A DNA stretch of 64,000 bases, from contig CM075656.1 of assembly GCA_037953625.1 (NCBI GenBank), positions 70,141,001-70,205,000 on the forward strand. Reading direction: 5' to 3'. The notes under the pieces were generated by a model, which did not search any database, was not told the DNA's origin, and was given only the letters and a program-made list of their open reading frames with translations. The position numbers and the translations under genes were made by a program. This DNA is from Crotalaria pallida. Lineage: Eukaryota; Streptophyta; Magnoliopsida; Fabales; Fabaceae. This document shows, in pieces, positions 33,670-44,896 of this stretch; within the stretch, counting starts at the first letter, position 1, and each line of letters opens with the position of its first letter.

Positions 33670-34700
33670 TTTATGTATGGTTTTTCTTGGTCTTCATCTG
33701 CTCTAGCATGCACCTGGAATATTATTTATTTGATCTATTCTTCAAACCAAGACTTCTACGGGTCTTTTCCGCACAAGTCCAAACCACCTAATACGGGACT
33801 TTGCCATCTTTTCTATGATAGGTGCAACCCCAATTATCTCTCGAATGCACTCATTCCTAATCCTATTTAGTCTAGTGTGTCCACTCATCCATCATAACAT
33901 TCTCATCTCTGCTACATGAAGTTTAATCTCTTGTAAGACATTTTACCGCCCAACATTCAATCTCATACAACATACTCGACATTATAGCAACGTGATAAAA
34001 CTTCTCTTTAAGTTGAGTGGCACATTTCTATCATATAAAACAGTTGAAGCGCTCCTCCATGCATGAATCCTATGGTTCACATCTCCTTCTATTTCCCCAT
34101 CGTGTTGTATGATAGACCTAAGGTACTTAAACCTTATGACTGGTGGTATGATATGCTCTCCAATCTTCACATCTAGGGTAGAACAAAGTTGGATGTTGGG
34201 TAATCATGCTCTCTCCCGGTATAACTTCGCAATTGATGCAAAGTTTTCTATCTAACTTCCTCATTAGGAAGAAATCGATTTGAGAGCACGTCATTCCACT
34301 ATTATATGTGATAAAATGTTCCTCCCACTTTTTAAAGCAAGTGTTGCTTATTATGAAATCGAATTTCAAGGAAAAATCTGGGATGGTTTAACCTTTTACA
34401 TTTTTTATCTCTATGTCACGACCCAAGAAAACCTCCATATCCTCTAAATTCGCTCCCCACATGACCATTAAGATCTCCTCCTACACAATCTTTTGTTCCA
34501 TAGGTATTCCTGGATTATTACACCTTCTAAATACTCCCAAAATTTTACTTTGTGATGTTCTTCTAGCTCTGTCTGAGATGCATAAGCGCTAATCACATTG
34601 AAAGTGTTCCCCTTACTACCAACTTAAGAGCTATGATTCTATCTTCTATCCTTTTCATGTCCACCACCTCCTTCTTCCACTCCTTATCTACGATGATTCT
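33670..34700 (-). pseudogene. LINE remnant, downstream half (endonuclease end and RT C-terminus)
   Basis: On the minus strand, reading from 34700, frames in turn give DKEWKKEVVDMKRIEDRII and then, shifted, SAYASQTELEEHHKVKFWE, GGDLNGHVG, TCFKKWEEHFITYNSGMTCS and IDFFLMRKLDR. These are the endonuclease domain of a plant LINE. After a jump at about 34180 the C-terminal RT region follows (IGEHIIPPVIRFKYLRSII, DGEIEGDVNHRI), then IRNECIREIIGVAPI near 33840. The whole central RT (including the YxDD region) is deleted, and frameshifts and stops are frequent. The N-terminal part continues beyond the gypsy insertion at 52094. Confidence 0.85.
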
Positions 34701-34944
34701 TGTGACGCTCTCGAAATATGACTTTACTTATATCAAAATAAAGTACGTAAATAGTTTATTTAGAAACTATTAGAGAATTTCATGAAAAACTTTTTCTTTT
34801 TTACATAATAAGTTTATATCTCAAAATGCTTTCAGGTTTGATAAAATAATTGTGTACTTGTTTTGAGTTCAGCGGAAACGATTTAAAAGTGTTAATATGG
34901 TTGCGAGAAAATAAATACCAGAATGATCATGAAACCATAGCCCA

Positions 34945-34997
<53 letters not shown>

Positions 34998-35259
34998 TAA
35001 AACCCAAGTACACCAGATAACCAGATATTGAAAGTCGAGGTAGCAAAGTTTTAGGGATACAGATCAGTAAGCATAAAATATTAGCTCTCAAATGCTCTCA
35101 TCAAAATATATACAATATACTACAAATCAAAATAAGAGAGCCATCGAAAGCTGTGTCAAGACCACCCACATTGATGCCTGATCCCTGAATCCTCCAAAAG
35201 CTGAAACACTACATCCTACTATGGTCCCCATACTGCACATGCAAAATAAAGTCACTACA

Positions 35260-35712
35260 TCACTGGCTGTCAGCAGTTGTCCCATCCACGTCCTCTACGG
35301 GGTCCTCCTCCTCCTCCTCCTCCGACACCGGAGGAGCCGTAGTGCGACGCACTGGCTCAGGTGAAGGTGCAAAACTTACCCTGGTGGTCGGACCAGGACG
35401 AGGAGTGGCCGTAGCAGTAGCCTCAGAAGAAGTAGAAGGACGAGTACGGGTAGCCGGACGTCTGACATGTAAATTATAAAAACGACGGCCAAGACGTGGT
35501 GGAGGAGTACCAAAACGATAAGTATAAGCTGGAGGAATGTGCAGTATGTAGATCATAGGGATGCGAAGCCTACGAGGTCGCACACGAGCAAGGGGGTTAG
35601 GGTGACGAAGGATCACGTCAACCTCACCCTCGAAAACAGCCTTGTGCTCCTCGTAATCCCACACTCCTCTACGGAGGGGGCGTAACTCCACGAATGTCAT
35701 GTAGCGAGCCAT
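35260..35712 (-). CDS. ORF inside LTR 1, unknown 150-residue protein
   Basis: The ATG at 35712 opens 150 codons: MARYMTFVELRPLRRGVW, then a basic region (RVRPRRLRIPMIYILHIPP), a Pro/Thr/Ser-rich middle with RPGPTTRVSFAPSPEPV, and an acidic tail (EEEEEEDPVEDVD). No family was recognised. The frame is open in all three LTR copies. Just upstream on the coding strand the sequence CCCTATGCCCTTGTAG|GTG resembles a 3' splice site, and the sequence after the stop is AT-rich like a 3' UTR. The ORF lies about 1.9 kb downstream of the LTR TATA box, on the transcribed strand. It could be a spliced accessory product or simply a slowly decaying frame. Confidence 0.4.
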   Translation of the reverse strand: MARYMTFVELRPLRRGVWDYEEHKAVFEGEVDVILRHPNPLARVRPRRLRIPMIYILHIPPAYTYRFGTPPPRLGRRFYNLHVRRPATRTRPSTSSEATATATPRPGPTTRVSFAPSPEPVRRTTAPPVSEEEEEEDPVEDVDGTTADSQ

Positions 35713-36550
35713 CACCTACAAGGGCATAGGGAGTCAGCAAATACTAACGCATAATCAAATAGATAGGATAACAAATAATAAAATAATCAAATCTTTATTT
35801 ATCATTTACCGCTATTTTCCTTTCTAATCAATTATCATTTGCTAATAATCAATTATAATCCTTTGATAATCCATTAGAATTTCTTAATAATCACTTACAT
35901 AAATCAATTCTCATTACATCATAAACATCCAAACATAATAACGAATAATCAATAATATATGCACTGACAATGCAACTCATCTATCAATGCATGATCGTTG
36001 GCCAACACAACAGATAGGTTCCCGTGGCACCTTTAAAACATGCCCGGTACTCCTCAACGAGTACCTATCAGACTCGGCCAACATTAAACGACACCCCTAG
36101 AGCTCATAGAAGTGACGCCGACGTATCCCGCAAGACTACGTCTCTCGAGCCCGGCGTTTGAAGACATGCCCACACCCACGTGTGTATTTCCGGAACAAAA
36201 GGTGCAACCCCGGTCACCGACATTCCCTTACGTCCCGCATAACGACCCTTTGGAGAAGACACCTTCACGAGTGTCCCTCGAGTCCAAACGACCCTTTGGA
36301 GCAGACACTTTCACTAGTGTCCCTCGAGTCCAAAATAAATGACCATAAGGGATATGCCCACGCCTCACGGACGTGTCTCCACCAAATGTGGGAATCCAGA
36401 ATGCAAATGCCATGCATGACTCCACAAGCATAAGTGTATTTTAAGTTTACTTGAGGTCATTTAACATAAACATTTGGTATTCCCAATTACTATTTTCATA
36501 AACCTTTGTCAATATGTTCCAACTTCAGCCTTTAATCGAGTAAAATGCCT

Positions 36551-36690
36551 GGCTAATCGATTAATGAGTTAAATTCTGATTTTTTTTATTACAAAATTTC
36601 ATTGATAATCGATTATTCATTTATAACACTTCAAACTGATCAGAATTTACTCGTATTAATCGATTAACAGTCGGGTTAATCGATTAATAT
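36551..36690. repeat. Palindrome cluster (AATCGATT) in LTR 1
   Basis: AATCGATT cores occur near 36554, 36606, 36657 and 36677, the last two as a pair separated by AACAGTCGGGTT. A second pair with the spacer AACGTTCGGGTT lies at 37743-37778, upstream of the TATA box on the minus strand. The same clusters recur in LTRs 2 and 3. Confidence 0.7.
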
Positions 36691-37608
36691 ATCAGTAAAA
36701 CAGTGCTGAAACTGGTTTTTGAATACCAAATTCATACCAACTCAATTTTGACCAAAACCAACCTCTAGTACAACTTAAATACAACATAATAAACTTGTCC
36801 ATAACATCAATTGCACCAAATAACATCAATTCCACAGAATCATGTTGTTTTCCCCAAATTTGACCTAAAACTCAACTTAACATATCAAATTTTAATTAAC
36901 ACCATTTCACATCAAATTGAGGATTCATTTAGCTTCTAATACTATAATCTAACATGTTCCAATTCATGTTTCATTTCAGATTGGCCTCCAAGCCATTGTC
37001 CACTAACCTAGTGCCCTATGAACCACATAGGGGTTCATTCTACATTCAATTCAATCCCATAATCTATTCTAGCATTAGTAAAGCTTCTACCTTACCTCAA
37101 TGAAGCTTTTTGGATGCAAAGACAGCAAGAAAATCCTCAGATTCTACAATCACTTCTTGCTCTGTTTTCGGTTCCAACACAAGTTCAAGAGAGCAAGTTT
37201 GGCAGAGGATTTGACATAGCAAACGTGCATGAAAACGAATAAACTTGGTCAATATAGAAACTAGGCATTGCTAACTTTAATTAGAAACCGAAATGACACG
37301 ATTTGAGGGCCTCTACATACCAAAATCGAAGACTTGAACTTGGCACCTCAAAGCTGAAACTACAGAATTCAGTTTCTTGGACCAATCTTCAACGAATTCG
37401 TTCTCCTTGCACAAGCCACCAAACTGCACGATTTTTGTCTTGAATTGAAGGTCTCTTTGCAAGCTTTAAAATGGTGTAAAGCTTACAATTAGTGTGTGGT
37501 TGAGAATTAAGAACGAAGACGAAGAACAGAGGGTGTTCAATTGAAATTTGGATAGAGTTTCCCTTCTTCTTCCCAATTTCCCTATGATTTCCATCAACCA
37601 AACCATCA

Positions 37609-37615
37609 ATTTATA
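37609..37615 (-). promoter_or_regulatory. TATA box of LTR 1
   Basis: On the minus strand GGCTATAAATTGATGG gives TATAAAT, about 390 bp into the LTR. It implies a U3 of about 0.4 kb and an R-U5 of almost 3 kb. A 70-codon frame starting at 37601 lies at or before the expected transcript start and is therefore not called a gene. The same TATA is present in LTRs 2 and 3. Confidence 0.55.
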
Positions 37616-38001
37616 GCCAAATTTGGCTTCCATGCAACTCAACACGTGTTTTCCACTAACTCCAGTCGGTGCTAGGTGTTAATTTTTGAATCAATCAGCT
37701 CACTGAGTCATCAAACGCACTATCTTCAACCTCTGCACCATCGTTAATCGATTAACGTTCGGGTTAATCGATTAACACGACCAGTTTTTCAAAAATTACT
37801 ATTTTATTCACTTTCCCTCCAAGGACCAAACTGCAAAAACACCTTATTTCTTAACCAAAATATTTTTCTTATATTTTTCCCTTGATTATCCTTTTAATAT
37901 AATCATAATTTAATAAACAAAACTAATTAATTCCATATAATTAGTTTTATTTAAATATTTCTTTTTTATTTATTTGGGAAGCAAAAATTCGGGGTATTAC
38001 A

Positions 38002-38014
38002 CTTCTCCCCCACT
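38002..38014 (-). promoter_or_regulatory. Polypurine tract, left internal region
   Basis: On the minus strand AGTGGGGGAGAAG directly precedes the LTR start TGTAATACC. An identical tract lies at 44229-44241 for the right internal region. Confidence 0.8.
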
Positions 38015-38042
38015 TACAAGAATTTCGTCCTCGAAATTCCGC

Positions 38043-38669
38043 TTACATAAACAACTCAGGATAATGCTTTCTCATTTTATCTTCCAATTCCCAAGTTGCT
38101 TCGGATACATCAACATTTTCCCAAATAACCTTAACTAATGAAATTTCCTTTCCCCGCAACTGCTTCATCCTTCGATCTTCTATTCGGACAGGGATTGTGT
38201 CAAAAGTGAGATTCTCTCGCAGAGTCACGTCATCCGGTTGAACTTCAATCACCGAATTGGAATTCGGTACGAATTTCCGTAATTGCGAGACATGAAACAC
38301 ATTATACAGATTAGACAGCGACAGAGGCAAAGCGAGCTGATAAGCGACAGGACCGATACGCTTGAGTATCTGATAAGGACCAATAAACCTTGGCGACAAC
38401 TTCCTTGTCCTTAAAGTCCTTCCAACACCAGTTGTTGGTCTTACACGAATAAAAACATGCTCATCTTCTTCAAACTCCAAAGGTCTCCTTCTTTTATCTG
38501 CATAACTTTTCTGCCGGCTCTGCGCTTTCTTCATTTTCTCTCTGATCATCTGAATCTTCTTAGTTGTTTCTTGAACAATCTCAGGTCCAATGATCGTTTG
38601 CTCCCCCACTTGAAACCAACATAGAGAAGTTTGACACTTCCTTCCATACAACGCCTCGAACGGTGCCAT
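38043..38669 (-). pseudogene. Gypsy pol C-terminus with chromodomain-like end, left copy
   Basis: 208 codons from MAPFEALYGRKC, the conserved continuation of integrase, through YQLALPLSLSNLYNVFHVSQ to SLVKVIWENVDVSEATWELE, a chromodomain-like end of the kind that directs chromovirus integration. It is separated from the integrase core only by an in-frame TGA at 38670-38672. Confidence 0.9.
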
Positions 38670-39487
38670 TCAAATGCTAGAGTGGTGACTGTTGTTGTAG
38701 GTAAACTCTATGAGCGGCAAGAGTTTATCCCAACTTTCTTGACTCTCCAAGACACAAGCTCTGAGTAAATCCTCGAGTGACTGAATAGTCCTTTCAGACT
38801 GGCCATCCGTCTGAGGGTGATAAGCAGAACTCATTCTCAACTTTGACCCCAGAGACTGTTGCAAACCCTTCCAAAACTTCGAAGTAAACCTCAGATCTCT
38901 ATCCGAGACAATACTTGAAGGTATACCATGAAGACGAACGACCTCCTTGATGTACAACTGAGCAAACTTATCCATATGATAGCGCATATTAACTGGAATA
39001 AAATGCATCGACTTGGTCAATCTATCAACAATTACCCAGATTGCATCACAACCACCAACAGTCCTAGGTAATCCCGACACAAAGTCCATCGAATTACTAT
39101 TCCATTTCCATAGAGGAACCTCCAAAGGTTGTAACTCTCCACCTGGCTTCTTATACTTAGCTTTTGCCTTTTGACAAATCAAACAGGAGGCGACATACGA
39201 AGCAACATCCTTCTTCAATCCGGAGCACCAAAACAATTTCTTCAAATCTTGATACATCTTGGTTGATCCAGGATGGATACTCATCCTACTTTTGTGTGCT
39301 TCGTCCAAAATCAGCCTTCTTATCTCCTGATCATTAGGAATACAAATCCGATCATTGAATCGGAGAATTCCATCATTTCCAATTTGGAAATTTAATTCCT
39401 TTCCTTCCACAATCAACCTTCTCTTCTCTTGAAGCTCTTCATCTGACTGTTGTGAGTCTCGAACTTGAATCAGGAACTCATTGGTAA
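38670..39487 (-). pseudogene. Gypsy integrase core, left copy, 5'-deleted
   Basis: It contains the HHCC zinc region (HPGSTKMYQDLKKLFWCSG, CLICQKAK) and the DDE residues: Asp in MDFVSGLP, Asp in VSDRDLRF and Glu in TDGQSER, the last two separated by the canonical 35 residues. It begins at a deletion junction near 39487 and ends at TGA 38670-38672, where the family normally continues into MAPFEALYG. Confidence 0.9.
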
Positions 39488-39496
39488 TCTGCAACT
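39480..39496 (-). other. Deletion junction removing RT and RNase H (left copy)
   Basis: Compared with the right copy, sequence around 45722 is joined directly to sequence around 47352, removing about 1.63 kb. The bases TTA are common to both break points, a 3-bp microhomology. Confidence 0.85.
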
Positions 39497-39641
39497 TAAA
39501 TCTACTAGGGATGTGTGGTTTAAGACCATTATTTTACAGTCCTTGCAGACCTTAGACACAACCATCGGGTTATTGGTGGGGGTTTCAAGTCGTAGCTGAT
39601 AGGGTGAATCAGACACTACTAACTTCAAACGATTTACACAC

Positions 39642-40742
39642 TTAAGGGACACAAAAAGAGTGTGAGGCTCCAGAATCAAACATAACAACACAGGGTTGGT
39701 CATTAAGGAGATAAATACCTTGAATCAGGTCAGAGGATTGAGTCGATTCAGTTCCACTTAAAGCAAACACCTTTCCAGATACCGTCGGTTTGCTTGCTCC
39801 TTCTATCTTGACAGGCTCCTTACATTCGCGGGAGTAGTGCCCCTTCTTACCACAATTAAAACAGAGACCATTTTGTGCAGCATAGCAGTTGGTACCAAAG
39901 TGAAAATGATTGCACTTCTCACACTTGCGAGGATTCGCCTGAGAAGTACCTTTCCCACCATTAGCTTCTTTACCTTTCCCTTTTTGAAAATAGGGACCCT
40001 TGTTACGATTGTTGAAATTCTTCTTCCGGATAGGTCCGAATCCAGACTGACTTTTCCTCTGTGCCTCTTCCTCTTTCTTATCATCTTCATAAACCCGGCA
40101 CATCTCAACTAAAGCATGAAAAATTCGGATCTTTTGGTAACCAAAGGCAGACTTTATCTCCGGCTTAAGTCCATTTTCAAACTTGATACATTTGGACCTC
40201 TCATCAGGGTTGAGCTGATAGTACGGGGAGTACTTGATGAGCTCTTCAAATTTTGCTGCGTACTCTCCCACGCTCATGTCTCCTTGTTTCAGTTGCATGA
40301 ATTCCATTTCTTTCTTTCTCTTTTGATCCTCCGGAAAGTATTTATTGAGAAATCTCTCAACAAACACATCCCAGGTGATCATCCTTCCTTCATAGTTCAA
40401 CAACTGCATGGTATGATGCCACCAATTCTCAGCTTCACCAGAAAGCATAAAAACTGCAAACTTCACCTTTTGAGCATCAACACACTCCATAGCACGAAAA
40501 ATCTTATTCAATTCCTGAATCCAACGATTGGCTTCCTCAGGCTTATGACCTCCTTCAAACTTTGAGGGTTTAAAGTTTCGGAACTCTGAGAAAGTCTTTG
40601 ACTCAGGAATTTCCACTTCACAAGGCTGAGGTGGTGGTGGATTAGCTTGTTGCCTCTGTTGTTGCTGTTGCATACCCACCAACACATCTGTCAACCTTGC
40701 TATGGGATCAACCATATTATTGTTATTGTTCCTAGCAGACAT
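39642..40742 (-). pseudogene. Gypsy gag and start of protease, left copy
   Basis: 366 codons. MSARNNNN and a Gln-rich stretch lead into the retrotransposon gag core (AENWWHHTMQLLNYEGRMITWD, LKQGDMSVGEYAAKFEEL), then a basic region and two zinc knuckles: KCEKCNHFHFGTNC (atypical spacing) and CFNCGKKGHYSREC (CX2CX4HX4C). The protease active site MFDSGASHS comes just before the frame ends. The next pol frame is reached only by a shift at the A-run 39653-39657 (T-run on the coding strand). Gag itself is intact here. Confidence 0.92.
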
Positions 40743-40909
40743 CTTAAACCTGCACTAAGGGCTTTATATCATACTAAAATCCTAACAAGAAGTATGCATA
40801 ACACACCTCTTTCTACACTCTAATTAACCAAAACAGATACTAAGACGAGCATCTAGGACAGGTGTTACCTTTTGGGGATCACAGGTCAGGATCAGTTCGC
40901 GGGATCACA

Positions 40910-40921
40910 GCTCTGATACCA
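40910..40921 (-). promoter_or_regulatory. Primer-binding site, left internal region
   Basis: On the minus strand TGGTATCAGAGC matches the plant initiator tRNA-Met primer site. It lies 5 nt inside the LTR 2 boundary. Confidence 0.85.
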
Positions 40922-40926
40922 ACACG

Positions 40927-43900
40927 TGTGACGCTCTCGAAATATGACTTTACTTATATCAAAATAAAGTACGTAAATAGTTTATTTAGAAACTATTAGA
41001 GAATTTCATGAAAAACTTTTTCCTTTTTACATAATAAGTTTATATCTTAAAATGCTTTCAGGTTTGATAAAATAATTGTGTACTTGTTTTGAGTTCAACG
41101 GAAACGATTTAAAAGTGTTAATATGGTTGCGAGAAAATAAATACCAGAATGATCATGCAACCATAGCCCATACATATATATATATCATAAAACCCAAGTA
41201 CACCAGATAACCAGATAGTGAAAGTCGAGGTAGCAAAGTTTTAGGGATACAGATCAGTAAGCATAAAATATTAGCTCTCAAATGCTCTCATCAAAATATA
41301 TACAATATACTACAAATCAAAATAAGAGAGCCATCAAACACTGTGTCAAGACCACCCACACTGATGCCTGATCCCTGAATCCTCCAAAAGCTGAAACACT
41401 ACATCCTACTATGGTCCCCATACTGCATATGCAAAATAAAGTCACTACATCACTGGCTGTCAGCAGCTGTCCCATCCACGTCCTTTACGGGGTCCTCCTC
41501 CTCCTCCTCCTCATCCGACACCGGAGGAGCCGCAGTGCGACGCACTGGCTCAGGTGAAGGTGCAAAACTTACCCTGGTGGTCGGACCAGGACGAGGAGTG
41601 GCCGTAGCAGTAGCCTCAGAAGAAGTAGAAGGACGAGTACGGGTAGCCGGACGTCTGACATGTAAATTATAAAAACGACGGCCAGGACGTGGTGGAGGAG
41701 TACCAAAACGATAAGTATAAGCTGGAGGAATGTGCAGTATGTAGATCATAGGGATGCGAAGCCTACGAGGTCGCACACGAGCAAGGCGGTTAGGGTGACG
41801 AAGGATCACGTCAACCTCACCCTCGAAAACAGCCTTGTGCTCCTCATAATTCCACACTCCTCTACGGAGGGGGCATAACTCCACGAATGTCATGTAGCGA
41901 GCCATCACCTACAAGGGCATAGGGAGTCAGCAAATACTAACGCATAATCAAATAGATAGGATAACAAAATAAAATAATCAAATCTTTATTTATCATTTAC
42001 CGCTATTTTCCTTTCTAATCAATTATCATTTGCTAATAATCAATTATAATCCTTTGATAATCCATTAGAATTTCTTAATAATCACTTACATAAATCAATT
42101 CTCATTACATCATAAACATCCAAACATAATAACGAATAATCAATAATATATGCATTGACAATGCAACTCATCTATCAATGCATGATCGTTGGCCAACACA
42201 ACAAATAGGTTCCCGTGGCACCTTTAAAACATGTCCGGTACTCCTCAACGAGTACCTATCGGACTCGGCCAACACTAAACGACACCTCTAGAGCTCATAG
42301 AAGTGACGCCGACGTATCCCGCAAGACTACGTCTCTCGAGCCCGACGTTTGAAGACATGCCCACACCCACGTGTGTATTTCCGGAACAAAAGGTGCAACC
42401 CCGGTCACCGATATTCCTTTACGTCCCGCATAACGACCCTTTGGAGAAGACACCTTCACGAGTGTCCCTTGAGTCCAAACGACCCTTTGGAGCAGACACT
42501 TTCACTAGTGTCCCTCGAGTCCAAAATAAATGACCATAAGGGATATGCCCACGCCTCACGGACGTGTCTCCACCAAATGTGGGAATCCAGAATGCAAATG
42601 CCATGCATGACTCCACAAGCATAAGTGTATTTTAAGTTTACTTGAGGTCATTTAACATAAACATTTGGTATTCCCAATTACTATTTTCATAAACCTTTGT
42701 CAATATGTTCCAACTTCAGCCTTTAATCGAGTAAAATGCCTGGCTAATCGATTAATGAGTTAAATTCTGATTTTTTTTATTACAAAATTTCATTGATAAT
42801 CGATTATTCATTTATAACACTTCAAACTGATCAGAATTTACTAGTATTAATCGATTAACAGTCGGGTTAATCGATTAATATATCAGTAAAACAGTGTTGA
42901 AACTGGTTTTTGAATACCAAATTCATACCAACTCAATTTTGACCAAAACCAACCTCCAGTACAACTTAAATACAACATAATAAACTTGTCCATAACATCA
43001 ATTGCACCAAATAACATCAATTCCACAGAATCATGTTGTTTTCCCCAAATTTGACCTAAAACTCAACTTAACATATCAAATTTTAATTAACACCATTTCA
43101 GATCAAATTGAGGATTCATTTAGCTTCTAATACTATAATCTAACATGTTCCAATTCATGTTTCATTTCAGATTGGCCTCCAAGCCATTGTCCACTAACCT
43201 AGTGCCCTTTGAACCACATAGGGGTTCATTCTACATTCAATTCAATCCCATAATCTATTCTAGCATTAGTAAAGCTTCTCCCTTACCTCAATGAAGCTTT
43301 TTGGATGCAAAGACAGCAAGAAAATCCTCAGATTCTACAATCACTTCTTGCTCTGTTTTCGGTTCCAACACAAGTTCAAGAGAGCAAGTTTGGCAGAGGA
43401 TTTGACATAGCAAACGTGCATGAAAACGAATAAACTTGGTCAATATAGAAACTAGGCATTGCTAACTTTAATTAGAAACCAAAATGACACGATTTGAGGG
43501 CCTCTACATACCAAAATCGAAGACTTGAACTTGGCACCTCAAAGCTGAAACTGCAGAATTCAGTTTCTTGGACCAATCTTCAACGAATTCGTTCTCCTTG
43601 CACAAGCCACCAAACTGCACGATTTTTGTCTTGAATTGAAGGTCTCTTTGCAAGCTTTAAAATGGTGTAAAGCTTACAATTAGTGTGTCGTTGAGAATTA
43701 AAAACGAAGACGAAGAACAGAGGGTGTTCAATTGGAATTTGGACAGAGTTTCCCTTCTTCTTCCAAATTTTCCTGTGATTTCCATCAACCAAACCATCAA
43801 TTTATAGCCAAATTTGGCTTCCATGCAACTCAACACGTGTTTTCCACTAATTCCAGTCGGTTCTAGGTGTTAATTTTTGAATCAATCAGCTCACTGAGTC

Positions 43901-44228
43901 ATCAAACGCACTATCTTCAACCTTTGCACCATCGTTAATCGATTAACGTTCGGGTTAATCGATTAACACAACCAGTTTTTCAAAAATTACTATTTTATTC
44001 ACTTTCCCTCCAAATATCTTTTCAATATTGACTCCTAGGTCCTTTCCAAGGACCAAACTGCAAAAACACCTTATTTCTTAACCAAAATATTTTTCTTATA
44101 TTTTTCCCTTGATTATCCTTTTAATATAATCATAATTTAATAAACAAAACTAATTAATTCCATATAATTAGTTTTATTTAAATATTTCTTTTTTATTTAT
44201 TTGGGAAGCAAAAATTCGGGGTATTACA
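40927..44228 (-). repeat. Gypsy LTR 2 (middle)
   Basis: It serves as 5' LTR of the left internal region and 3' LTR of the right one. It matches LTRs 1 and 3 along its length with scattered substitutions. The (TA)n run is short here (41173-41185). Confidence 0.93.
41450..41905 (-). CDS. ORF inside LTR 2, unknown 151-residue protein
   Basis: The homologue of the LTR 1 frame is open from ATG to stop. It differs by several amino-acid changes (for example Arg to Cys in ELCPLRRG and Glu to Lys near the acidic tail) and one extra acidic residue. Splice-acceptor-like sequence is kept upstream of the ATG. Confidence 0.4.
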   Translation of the reverse strand: MARYMTFVELCPLRRGVWNYEEHKAVFEGEVDVILRHPNRLARVRPRRLRIPMIYILHIPPAYTYRFGTPPPRPGRRFYNLHVRRPATRTRPSTSSEATATATPRPGPTTRVSFAPSPEPVRRTAAPPVSDEEEEEEDPVKDVDGTAADSQ

Positions 44229-44241
44229 CTTCTCCCCCACT
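44229..44241 (-). promoter_or_regulatory. Polypurine tract, right internal region
   Basis: AGTGGGGGAGAAG on the minus strand, directly before the LTR 2 start TGTAATACC. Confidence 0.8.
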
Positions 44242-44269
44242 TACAAGAATTTCGTCCTCGAAATTTCGC

Positions 44270-44896
44270 TTACATAAACAACTCAGGATAATCCTTTCTC
44301 ATTTTATCTTCCAATTCCCAAGTTGTTTCGGATACATCAGCATTTTCCCAAATAACCTTAACTAATGAAATTTCCTTTCCCCGCAACTGCTTCATCCTTC
44401 GATCTTCTATTCGGACAGGGATTGTCTCAAAAGTGAGATTCTCTCGCAGAGTTACGTCATCCGGTTGAACTTCAATCACCGAATTGGAATCCGGTACGAA
44501 TTTCCGTAATTGCGAGACATGAAACACATTATGCAGATTAGACAGCGACAGAGGCAAAGCGAGCTGATAAGCGACAGGACCGATACACTTGAGTATCTGA
44601 TAAGGACCAATAAACCTTGGCGACAGCTTCCTTGTCCTTAAAGCCCTTCCAACACCAGTTGTTGGTCTTACACGAATAAAAACATGCTCATCTTCTTCAA
44701 ACTCCAAAGGTCTCCTTCTTTTATCTGCATAACTTTTCTGCCGGCTCTGCGCTGTCTTCATTTTCTCTCTGATCATCTGAATCTTCTTAGTTGTTTCTTG
44801 AACAATCTCAGGTCCAATGATCGTTTGCTCCCCCACTTGAAACCAACATAGAGAAGTTTGGCACTTCCTTCCATACAACGCCTCGAACGGTGCCAT
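44270..44896 (-). pseudogene. Gypsy pol C-terminus with chromodomain-like end, right copy
   Basis: 208 codons, nearly identical to 38043-38669, ending VKVIWENADVSETTWELE. It is cut from integrase by the same TGA as in the left copy (44897-44899). Confidence 0.9.

Larger units (their letters stand above)
34701..38001 (-). repeat. Gypsy LTR 1 (leftmost)
   Basis: On the minus strand it runs from TGTAATACCCC (38001) to CGTCACA (34701). Private features are a long (TA)n run at 34949-34994 and loss of 36 bp near 37820 between two TCCAA repeats that are intact in the other LTRs. It holds a 46-bp tandem duplication (36243-36288, 36289-36334), clusters of TTAATCGATTAA palindromes, a TATA box and an ORF, described separately. 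Confidence 0.93.

Noticed and set aside
36112..36433. Frames on both strands in the LTR (67-91 codons), repeated in each LTR
   Set aside because: They overlap one another, run through the 46-bp duplication and have no recognisable domain; the single longer ORF at 35260-35712 is the better candidate.
37389..37601. 70-codon frame conserved in all three gypsy LTRs
   Set aside because: Its start is next to the TATA box, at or before the expected transcription start, and it has no motif; conservation follows from recent duplication of the LTRs.
39837..40565. Open frames on the + strand opposite gag
   Set aside because: Antisense shadows of the gag coding sequence, with no domains; the same shadows recur at 47691-48418.
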